From SZUA-365 sp964635845 (GTDB lineage Bacteria > Bacteroidota > Ignavibacteria > SZUA-365): a stretch of 64,000 nucleotides of DNA. The notes below the pieces were generated by a model, which saw nothing but the letters and a program-made list of their open reading frames with translations, was not told the origin of the DNA and searched no databases. The position numbers and the translations under genes are program-made. This document shows, in pieces, positions 7,685 to 14,094 of the stretch. Every line of letters starts with the position of its first letter. Position 1 is the stretch's first letter. The stretch is from assembly GCA_964635845.1 (NCBI GenBank), contig CAZWNO010000008.1, positions 1 to 64,000 on the forward strand, in the 5' to 3' direction.

Positions 7685-9541
7685 ATGATTCGTTCAATGG
7701 TACAACAAGTATACCGTTTGTGCCTGGTAGCGCTCTTTCTCGGTTTCGTCGCGGAGGCACAGAATCCGGTTCCCTACGCCAGCGCTCCACCCCTGGCACC
7801 GAACGGGATGCCGCAGGATATCACCGTGATGCCGACGACGATTCCCGCGGATGCGCTCAGCAAGGCGATGGCTCCCGTCAATATCCCGGGAGTCATTGTG
7901 CGTCCAAACATCGATGGCGTGATCTCGCCGGGGGAATGGGCCGGTGCACTGCAGCTTTCCCTGACTTCTCCCGTGCCGCATCTCGCTCCCATGGGCAGTA
8001 CGGTCTGGATGTTCAACGACGCATGTTACCTGTATATCGGAGCCTCGATCCCCACGCCGGATTACTCGGGAATGCGCTACAATGGGAATGCATCGAATAT
8101 AAACATCTGGTTCGATCTTGACCGCGATGGCGTTTGGGACGAGACATTCCCACCGGATGGAAACATGGCCATCCCCGCGCCTGGCGACAACTATCCCCGT
8201 GATCGCGCATGCTATATCACCTATGCCACGCAGCAGAACCTGTTCTATACAGACGCGATCGCCAGCCACCTGCCCTGGTATGTCCTCGGCTTCCTCATCG
8301 ACGAGGACCAAGCGTACGTGCGTACGAACAGCTCCGACATCGAAGCGACGTACGTGGAGGCGCGTATCGATATCCGCAACAGTCCGCTGCGCATGATGAT
8401 GGGACAGTCGATCAATATCCGTATTCACATGTACGGCGGGTATTTCACCCTGGTCCCGTATGACGGAAACATGCTGATCACCGGGTATTGGCCCTACATC
8501 GGAAGTCCCGATCCCTATTTCTATGGAATCTATGCGTCGGCACTGGATCCCATTACCCCCGCGGTCGTTGTCCCGGAAGCGGATCCGTACGATGTGATAA
8601 ATGGAACAATCGCCGACAATCCTACTTTTGGCGGCAAAGCCTACGAGAGGGGAGACCCGATCGGAGTGGAGATAGAATATAAAGGCAACATTCTGCCGAA
8701 GGTCGGGGAATATACCCTCAAGATCTTCGGTCCCCTTCCCTCGGATGCCCTGGTGCTCACCATCAACGGGACTTTCGATGTCGATCAGCCTCTCGAAACC
8801 GTTATCAAGTATCACATGGCGAACCTCACCCGCGGCTTCTACCGCTTTGAACTTGGCGTGGTCGATCCGGATGACTGCGGGCGTCCAATCCAATTCTTCG
8901 GAGGGAGCTTCCTCATGTTGAATCCCGGCGATATACCCTGTATCGTCTGGCCGGGCGACGTCAATCGCGATGATCTTGTCAATTACGCGGACCGTGCCGC
9001 GCTGAACAAATACATCTACGATGCGAACCTCCGGGTGGACTGGCTTGACGGTCCGTTCCGCGCCGCCCCCGTATCCGGACCGCTGGGCGCATACGCGTGG
9101 ATGCCGCAGACCGCGCTCCCATGGCTGACTCCCGAGGGCTGCCACATGGACAGCGACGGCAACGGTTACGTCAACAACTTCGATTATATCGCGATCAAGT
9201 TGAACTGGATGAAGACGGTTAGCCCGGTTCCGCCGAAAAACGCGAAGTCCGCGCTGCCGACGAGCTGCATGCTCGAGCAGAACTATCCGAATCCCTTCAA
9301 TCCGAGCACGGTGCTGACGTACCGTACCTCGGAGCGCAGCAAGGTCGAACTGATCGTGACGGACATGGTCGGCAGGACCGTTGCACGTCTCGTCGATCGC
9401 GAGATGACAGCAGGCACGCACACCGCGACCTTCGATGCCTCCAACCTGTCCGGCGGCTCCTACTTCGCCAGCATCCGCGTCAGCGGTCTCGAATCGGGCA
9501 TGAACTACAATCACATGGTGAAGATGCTCCTCATCAAGTGA
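7685..9541 (+). CDS. Secreted CBM9/DOMON-like protein with dockerin-like pair and type IX sorting domain (paralogue 2)
   Basis: 618 residues, the same layout as the gene at 5504: signal peptide (LCLVALFLGFVAEAQ), CBM9/DOMON-like domain (PNIDGVISPGEWAGAL, WMFNDACYLYIGASI, FDLDRDGVWDE), a middle beta domain, two dockerin-like calcium loops (GDVNRDDLVNYADRAALN and MDSDGNGYVNNFDYIA), and a type A sorting domain (EQNYPNPFNPSTVLTYR). The C-terminal 170 residues are nearly identical to paralogue 1, while the N-terminal halves differ much more. That suggests a tandem duplication with changing ligand specificity or gene conversion of the C-terminus. GGAGG stands before the ATG. No cohesin gene is in the window, so the dockerin-like pair may be a calcium-stabilised spacer rather than a cellulosome plug. 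Confidence 0.85.
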   Translation: MIRSMVQQVYRLCLVALFLGFVAEAQNPVPYASAPPLAPNGMPQDITVMPTTIPADALSKAMAPVNIPGVIVRPNIDGVISPGEWAGALQLSLTSPVPHLAPMGSTVWMFNDACYLYIGASIPTPDYSGMRYNGNASNINIWFDLDRDGVWDETFPPDGNMAIPAPGDNYPRDRACYITYATQQNLFYTDAIASHLPWYVLGFLIDEDQAYVRTNSSDIEATYVEARIDIRNSPLRMMMGQSINIRIHMYGGYFTLVPYDGNMLITGYWPYIGSPDPYFYGIYASALDPITPAVVVPEADPYDVINGTIADNPTFGGKAYERGDPIGVEIEYKGNILPKVGEYTLKIFGPLPSDALVLTINGTFDVDQPLETVIKYHMANLTRGFYRFELGVVDPDDCGRPIQFFGGSFLMLNPGDIPCIVWPGDVNRDDLVNYADRAALNKYIYDANLRVDWLDGPFRAAPVSGPLGAYAWMPQTALPWLTPEGCHMDSDGNGYVNNFDYIAIKLNWMKTVSPVPPKNAKSALPTSCMLEQNYPNPFNPSTVLTYRTSERSKVELIVTDMVGRTVARLVDREMTAGTHTATFDASNLSGGSYFASIRVSGLESGMNYNHMVKMLLIK

Positions 9542-9583
9542 TGAATGCTCATGACGCGATGCGTCAGTGATTGCGTAAGCAAA

Positions 9584-9617
9584 CAGAACGCGTCCCACAC
9601 GGGACGCGTTCTGTTTT
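9584..9617 (+). terminator. Rho-independent terminator, probably bidirectional
   Basis: A 13-bp perfect stem (CAGAACGCGTCCC / GGGACGCGTTCTG) with loop ACAC and TTTT after it. On the minus strand the hairpin is followed by TTTGCTT, so it may also end transcripts from purM, which converges on it. Confidence 0.75.
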
Positions 9618-9646
9618 CATACCTTGACAGGGATGATCGAGGACAC

Positions 9647-9711
9647 CTGCGCTCGGCGATCAGCTGCGCTCGGCGATCAGCTGCGCTCGGCGATCAGCTG
9701 CGCTCGGCGAT
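9647..9711 (+). repeat. 17-bp tandem repeat, 3.8 copies, over the 3' end of purM
   Basis: The unit CTGCGCTCGGCGATCAG starts at 9647, 9664, 9681 and 9698 (the last copy is 14 bases). The purM stop codon (9694-9696 on the minus strand) lies inside the array, so the extra copies follow the stop. On the minus strand one copy encodes the C-terminal IAERS and stop. Copies are perfect, which suggests recent expansion. Confidence 0.95.
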
Positions 9712-10692
9712 CCGACCGATAGTGAACGGACTCTCGCCCGCAAGCTTCCCGAGAACCGCATCCGCATCGCCCTCTGCGACGATGAGGATCATGCCGATAC
9801 CGAGATTGAACGTGTGCCGCATGTCCTCCTCCGGAACGTCACCAAGTTCCTGAATCATGCGGAAGAGCGCCGGCCGCTCCCACGCATCCCACGCGATATC
9901 GAGCGTGCAGGTCTCGGGGATCACACGGCGCGTGTTGCCGATAATGCCACCGCCCGTGACATGCGACAACGCATGCACCAGCCCTGCATCGAGCAGGGGA
10001 GAGAGCGGGTGGAGGTAGCTCCGATGAACGGCGAGCAGAGCATCTCCCAGAGTTCCATCGAGTGATTCGAAATGCGCATCGAGAGCGAAATGGGGGAGCA
10101 GTGCCGCCCGTGCGAGCGAGTAGCCGTTGGTATGCAATCCGCTCGAAGGCAGGCCGATCAGCACATCGCCGGATTTGACGTTCTCCTTGTTCAGTACCCG
10201 CGATTTCTCGACAATGCCGACGATCGTGCCCGCGATATCGTATTCCGTCGGCGCATACATCCCGGGCATCTCCGCGGTCTCCCCGCCGATGAGCGCGCAA
10301 CCGTTCTCCGCGCAAGCCGTGACGAAACCGGTGATCACGGCCTCCGCGACATCAGGGTCGAGCTTGCCCGTCGCGAAGTAATCCATGAAGAAGAGGGGAC
10401 GCGCACCGGTCGTGAGTATGTCGTTGACACAATGGTTGACCAGGTCCTGTCCGACCGTGTCGTGACGGCCGGCAAGCGCGGCGATCTTCAGTTTCGTTCC
10501 CACTCCGTCGACGCTGGAGACCAGCACCGGTTCGCGGTAATCGGAAAAGGAGGCGTCGAACAGCGCGCCAAAACCGCCGATGTTGGCGAGAACCCGCGGA
10601 CCATGTGTGGATTTGACCTTCGCGGCGATGCGGCGTACAAGTTCTTCTCCTGAATCGATGTCCACGCCGGCTGTCTTATACGTGAGGCTCAC
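9694..10692 (-). CDS. purM: Phosphoribosylformylglycinamidine cyclo-ligase (AIR synthetase)
   Basis: 332 residues, the normal length for PurM. It closes formylglycinamidine ribonucleotide to aminoimidazole ribonucleotide with ATP, the fifth step of purine synthesis, in the cytoplasm. Recognised by the N-terminal YKTAGVDIDSGEELVRRI, the glycine-rich GGFGALFD, SSVDGVGTKLKIA, the NDILTTGARPLFFMDY segment, GGETAEMPGMY and SSGLHTNGYSLAR. The start is GTG at 10690-10692 with GGAG about 7 bases upstream. It stands alone between plus-strand genes for secreted proteins, not in a pur operon. The C-terminal codons run into the 17-bp tandem repeat. A TTG-N20-TAACTTGT promoter lies just upstream. Confidence 0.96.
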   Translation of the reverse strand: MSLTYKTAGVDIDSGEELVRRIAAKVKSTHGPRVLANIGGFGALFDASFSDYREPVLVSSVDGVGTKLKIAALAGRHDTVGQDLVNHCVNDILTTGARPLFFMDYFATGKLDPDVAEAVITGFVTACAENGCALIGGETAEMPGMYAPTEYDIAGTIVGIVEKSRVLNKENVKSGDVLIGLPSSGLHTNGYSLARAALLPHFALDAHFESLDGTLGDALLAVHRSYLHPLSPLLDAGLVHALSHVTGGGIIGNTRRVIPETCTLDIAWDAWERPALFRMIQELGDVPEEDMRHTFNLGIGMILIVAEGDADAVLGKLAGESPFTIGRIAERS

Positions 10693-10719
10693 TGCTTCTC
10701 TCCAAAAGGGAAGAAAATC

Positions 10720-10750
10720 ACAAGTTAGAAGTCACGGCACTCTGATGCAA
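10720..10750 (-). promoter_or_regulatory. Promoter of purM, TTG-N20-TAACTTGT
   Basis: On the minus strand TTG (complement of 10748-10750), 20 bases, then TAACTTGT (complement of 10720-10727), about 30 bases before the GTG start of purM. Confidence 0.45.
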
Positions 10751-10823
10751 GACGATTCGGAAGAGAATCCTCCATGGAACGGAGGCTGGTGCTTCCATGC
10801 CCTCCTCATAGGTGATTCCACCT

Positions 10824-10862
10824 CAGACAAGGTGATCAGACAAGGTGATCAGACAAGGTGAT
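10824..10862 (+). repeat. 13-bp tandem repeat, 3 copies
   Basis: CAGACAAGGTGAT occurs three times in perfect tandem in the non-coding stretch between purM and the third secreted paralogue. Apart from this array, the purM promoter, and the remnant and terminator at 11110-11346, I see nothing coding between 10693 and 11395. Confidence 0.95.
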
Positions 10863-11109
10863 CACCTCCGGCGCTGCCTCGTCGGTACCGCAGCTTTCAT
10901 TCCGTCAAGTGCAGGTAAAGACCAGACAGGTTTGAAAAAGAAACGATCGAATGGCATCATGGCTGTTGCTTTTTATCACAGCTTGAATTATGTTCACATC
11001 ATCGATTGAGACTGCGCCCTTTGCGATTGAATGCTTCCCGATCTGCGCTGCAAACAGAGGCCTAAACGTGAATTTCGGAATTACATGGTATTTAATATCA
11101 TCCAGAGAA

Positions 11110-11286
11110 CGAACTGGAAAGGAATGCGTTGTTCGATATCGTTCATGGACAATGTCAGGAACCGGTATCTACCGTTTGAGTTTTGACGCGGCAGCACTGT
11201 CCGTCGGACAGGGCCTCGCCCGCGCCAGCATGAGTGGTTACGAGGAGGCGGCAGCCTTCCCTGAAACCAGCCCGATGACGCTTTAA
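11110..11286 (+). pseudogene. Decayed remnant of a type IX sorting domain
   Basis: The open frame ending at 11286 reads GKECVVRY, then GTGIYRLSFDAAALS, then MSGYEEAAAF and PMTL. Against the neighbouring sorting domains, MSGYEEAAAFPETSPMTL lines up position by position with MTGLESGLAFSKTIKMML of the gene at 11463, and FDAAALS with FDASNLS of the gene at 7685. The NPFNP part and everything upstream are missing or unreadable. A Rho-independent terminator follows 28 bases after the stop, as expected of a former gene end. Most likely a third tandem copy that decayed. The exact 5' limit is uncertain. Confidence 0.55.
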
Positions 11287-11313
11287 CACAGCGGCATCAC
11301 CTCGTGGATGAGG

Positions 11314-11346
11314 CGTCCCGTCGGAAACGGCGGGACGTTTTTATTT
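11314..11346 (+). terminator. Rho-independent terminator after the decayed gene
   Basis: Stem CGTCCCGTCG / CGGCGGGACG (one wobble pair) with loop GAAA, then a T-rich run. No intact gene precedes it, which supports the pseudogene call. Confidence 0.7.
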
Positions 11347-11395
11347 TTGTGAAAGCGGGCTCTGTAAAAAACTGATTCGGAGAGACAGTTCTCTA

Positions 11396-11426
11396 TTGAC
11401 TTCCACGGAGACAGGCACTACGTTTG
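11396..11426 (+). promoter_or_regulatory. Bacteroidota-type promoter, TTG-N20-TACGTTTG
   Basis: TTG at 11396-11398, exactly 20 bases, TACGTTTG at 11419-11426, a perfect match to TAnnTTTG. It lies 37 bases before the start of the third secreted protein. Confidence 0.75.
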
Positions 11427-11462
11427 TATATCGGACAGATTTGTCATCAGATAAGGAGACTC

Positions 11463-13064
11463 ATGAAAAATCTCTGGATACGGTCGCTGCGTTTCCCTGC
11501 GGTCCTGCTGTTGCTCTCGCTGCTGCCTGAACTTGTCACGGAGATGCAGGCCCAGGTGACGATGATGCCCCTGCCGCCTCATGGTTCCAATTACACTGGC
11601 TATTCTCGAGGATACTGGTTTACGTCTCCGACGGATTTTTATCTCGAAGGAGTGCGTGTGCCTACGGATGCGAGCGCGACGGCCTCGCAGAACATTTACA
11701 TCGTCCGCTTCACCGCGCCGCCTCCCGGGTTGCCCGGAACGGGAAACTATACGGTGCTCGGTGAATGGTACACCGTGCCCGGTACCAACGTTATCCCATG
11801 CCACATTTTCATCAGCTCAGGCGATTTCATCGGGGTCATGGGTCATCGCTGTGATCTCCCGACCACGTACTTCAGCGCGATCAATTCCTATTCGGCGAGC
11901 TTCACGCCGGGTTATGCGACGAACATCCTCGGATACCCGACGACCCTGATCCGGCTGATGTACCAGGACAATATTCTGAACGCGCATGTGCAGGTCCCGC
12001 CCCTCACTCCCGCGCAGATGCCTCTCGGCACCTCCTCGGGTCAGATCGGACGCGTGGAATTATACTGTGGTCCCCCCTGCGACATACCGGACCTCTCCTT
12101 CGACGTCGACATCGTCGATGCATCCGGTTCATCGATCGGTTTTACGACGGTGCCCGCCGACATCTGGGTGCAGTACCAGGTGCGCTATCCGCTCGGCGCA
12201 AGCAATGTGAGCATCAGGCTGGAGTTTCGCGAAGTCGGTGAAGATCCTGCCTCACCGCCTGCATTCGCCGCTACGGTCAATGCGGTGAAACAGGCCGGGC
12301 AGGAACTCGTCGGCAAGCAGATGATCTCACTGCCGGCCAATCTGCCGCCAGGGTACTACACCATCACCCCGATCATCAATTCGCTCAATTCCTGTGATAA
12401 TTATCAGGATACGCAGCTGCCGGACGAGCTTCTGCTGATCATCCCGCCGGGCGCGACGCTCTGCGCTGTCTGGCCGGGCGACGTGAACAACGACGGTGTC
12501 GTGAACTACGGCGATCGNNNNNNNNNNTATATCTATGACGCCAACCTCCGGAGCAGCTGGCTGGAAGGACCGAAACGTTACAGGCACGACGCTGCTACGA
12601 ATCCGCTGACGTTCATCCAATGGAGCGAGCAGCCCGGCATCCCCTGGCAGACTCCCGAAGGCTGCTACATGGATTCCGACGGCAACGGTATGGTCAACAA
12701 CTTCGACTATATCGCGATCAAGCTCAACTGGCTGCGTGACCATGGCGGAGTCGCCTCGCGCTCGGCACGGCGACTCGATGCCGCGACATTCGATCTCGAC
12801 CAGAACTTCCCCAATCCGTTCAATCCCGAGACGACACTGCGCTTCAGCGTACCCGAACGCAGCCGGGTGCGCATGGTGGTGACAGACATGCTTGGCCGTA
12901 CCGTGGCGACTCCTGTCGACGATGTCCGCGATGCAGGGGTGCATAGTGTGAGGTTCGAGGGCAGCGGCTGCGCCAGCGGTCAGTATCATACGACGATCAC
13001 GATGACGGGACTCGAGTCCGGTCTCGCCTTCTCGAAAACCATCAAGATGATGCTGAACAAATAA
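11463..13064 (+). CDS. Secreted protein with dockerin-like pair and type IX sorting domain (assembly gap inside)
   Basis: 533 codons as assembled. ATG 11463 follows AAGGAGA; the frame is open from 11424 but the promoter lies between. Signal peptide (FPAVLLLLSLLPELVTEMQAQ). The N-terminal half has no CBM9 motif: it is a beta-rich domain I do not recognise (TGYSRGYWFTSPTDFYLEGV). The C-terminal half matches the two paralogues upstream: calcium loops GDVNNDGVVNYGD and MDSDGNGMVNNFDYIA, then the sorting domain DQNFPNPFNPETTLRFS. Ten N at 12518-12527 fall inside the first calcium loop. The paralogues have six residues (RAALNK or RAALNR) where this assembly leaves room for four, so about 6 bases are missing. 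Frame is preserved. Confidence 0.82.
   Translation: MKNLWIRSLRFPAVLLLLSLLPELVTEMQAQVTMMPLPPHGSNYTGYSRGYWFTSPTDFYLEGVRVPTDASATASQNIYIVRFTAPPPGLPGTGNYTVLGEWYTVPGTNVIPCHIFISSGDFIGVMGHRCDLPTTYFSAINSYSASFTPGYATNILGYPTTLIRLMYQDNILNAHVQVPPLTPAQMPLGTSSGQIGRVELYCGPPCDIPDLSFDVDIVDASGSSIGFTTVPADIWVQYQVRYPLGASNVSIRLEFREVGEDPASPPAFAATVNAVKQAGQELVGKQMISLPANLPPGYYTITPIINSLNSCDNYQDTQLPDELLLIIPPGATLCAVWPGDVNNDGVVNYGDXXXXYIYDANLRSSWLEGPKRYRHDAATNPLTFIQWSEQPGIPWQTPEGCYMDSDGNGMVNNFDYIAIKLNWLRDHGGVASRSARRLDAATFDLDQNFPNPFNPETTLRFSVPERSRVRMVVTDMLGRTVATPVDDVRDAGVHSVRFEGSGCASGQYHTTITMTGLESGLAFSKTIKMMLNK
12518..12527. other. Assembly gap (10 N)
   Basis: Placeholder run of ten N in the first dockerin-like loop. Comparison with both paralogues suggests a true length of about 16 bases. 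Confidence 0.9.
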
Positions 13065-13088
13065 GTCAGCCGCAAGACGCAAATTCGC

Positions 13089-13117
13089 AAGGTCCGTCGG
13101 AAGGCGGACCTTTTTTT
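13089..13117 (+). terminator. Rho-independent terminator
   Basis: AAGGTCCG / CGGACCTT stem, loop TCGGAAGG, then seven T, 25 bases after the third secreted protein. Confidence 0.85.
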
Positions 13118-13262
13118 ATCGTCCGGTTTCCCCATCGGTTCGCCCGCGTGGACAACCCAGGTGGGTTCCCCGGCGCGCAAGGCCGATACACCCCACGCAA
13201 GGCCGATACACTCCCGGCCCGCAGGGCGCATACAGATCAGCCCAGGGCGTGAGCCCCGGGAA
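13118..13262. repeat. Intergenic repeat-rich stretch, REP-like
   Basis: Non-coding. CGCAAGGCCGATACAC occurs at 13176 and again at 13196. Around it are GC-rich blocks (CCCAGGTGGGTTCCCCGG and CCCAGGGCGTGAGCCCCGGG) that can pair with each other in part. The style resembles dispersed REP elements of GC-rich genomes. No transposase is near, so the class is a guess. Confidence 0.4.
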
Positions 13263-13264
13263 AT

Positions 13265-13294
13265 GGAAAAGGCCCGCCGTGGGCGGACCTTTCC
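13265..13294 (-). terminator. Terminator downstream of tRNA-Gly
   Basis: On the minus strand AAAGGTCCGCC / GGCGGGCCTTT with loop CAC (one mismatch) and a T run, starting 4 bases beyond the tRNA 3' end. Confidence 0.7.
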
Positions 13295-13297
13295 GTG

Positions 13298-13370
13298 AGC
13301 GGGAGACGGGACTCGAACCCGCGACATTCAGCTTGGGAAGCTGACACTCTACCAACTGAGTTACACCCGC
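13298..13370 (-). tRNA. tRNA-Gly (anticodon CCC)
   Basis: 73 nt cloverleaf on the minus strand. The acceptor strands are GCGGGTG and CTCCCGC, with a T:T mismatch at pair 6-67. The anticodon stem TCAGC/GCTGA encloses TTCCCAA, so the anticodon is CCC, reading GGG. The T loop is GGGTTCGAGTCCC. The discriminator is T, usual for glycine tRNA. CCA is not encoded and would be added by the nucleotidyltransferase. Confidence 0.95.
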
Positions 13371-13416
13371 GATGCGCACAAAATATAGGGTGCCGATCCG
13401 AGACAATCAAGTCCCT

Positions 13417-14094
13417 TCAACCGATGAATCGATAGCCTGCGGTGTGCACCGTCACGATGAAGCGCGGCTCCGACGGCACGGGCTCGATCTTTTTCCGCAG
13501 GGAAAGGATGTAGTTGTCCACAGTGCGGGTAGTGGGATACTGTTCGTAGCCCCAGACCTCGTCGAGCAGCATATCGCGGGTGACCACTTCGCCGCGGTGG
13601 TTGATGAAGAATCGCAGCACTTCGAACTCACGCGCCGTCAGGTCCACGGGACTGTCGTGCAGCCGCACTTCGCAGGTGCGAAGGTTGATCCAGAGGCTAT
13701 CGACAGTGTATTCCTCCGGCTCACGTATCTCGGGAGCGCGTCGCAGCAGCGCTTTGACCCGCGCCTGCAGTTCGCGCACCGAGAAGGGTTTGGTCATGTA
13801 ATCGTCCGCTCCCAGCGCGAATCCGAGCACCTTGTCGGTTTCCGTTCCCTTGCTCGTGAGCATCAGGATCGGCGAGCTGACGTTGTTTGCGCGGAGGTCG
13901 CGGCAGATTTCTTCTCCGTTTTTCGACGGAAGCATCAGATCGAGGATGATGACGTCGGGATGCATCTTGCGCGCGCGCTCGTACCCGCGCTCGCCGTCCG
14001 ATTCGGTATGGACATCGTAATGCTCCGCACGGAAGCAGGCTTCGAGTCCGGTGAGGATGGCAGGGTCGTCTTCGATGATCAGCAGGGTGTTCAT
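13417..14094 (-). CDS. OmpR/PhoB-family response regulator
   Basis: 225 residues. Receiver domain 1-120 with acidic pocket (IEDD at 7-10), phospho-acceptor Asp52 (IILDLMLP), Thr80 and Lys102 (MTKPF). The C-terminal winged-helix DNA-binding domain ends in TVDNYILSLRKKIEP and TVHTAGYRFIG, typical of the OmpR/PhoB class. It regulates transcription after phosphorylation by the kinase encoded upstream on the same strand: its ATG overlaps the kinase TGA by four bases, so translation is coupled. The regulon is not visible here. The full receiver and effector domains are intact. Confidence 0.95.
   Translation of the reverse strand: MNTLLIIEDDPAILTGLEACFRAEHYDVHTESDGERGYERARKMHPDVIILDLMLPSKNGEEICRDLRANNVSSPILMLTSKGTETDKVLGFALGADDYMTKPFSVRELQARVKALLRRAPEIREPEEYTVDSLWINLRTCEVRLHDSPVDLTAREFEVLRFFINHRGEVVTRDMLLDEVWGYEQYPTTRTVDNYILSLRKKIEPVPSEPRFIVTVHTAGYRFIG

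Noticed and set aside
10990..11109. N-terminal part of the 98-codon frame ending at 11286
   Set aside because: No similarity or signal peptide and no ribosome site; only its 3' part is recognisable as a decayed sorting domain.
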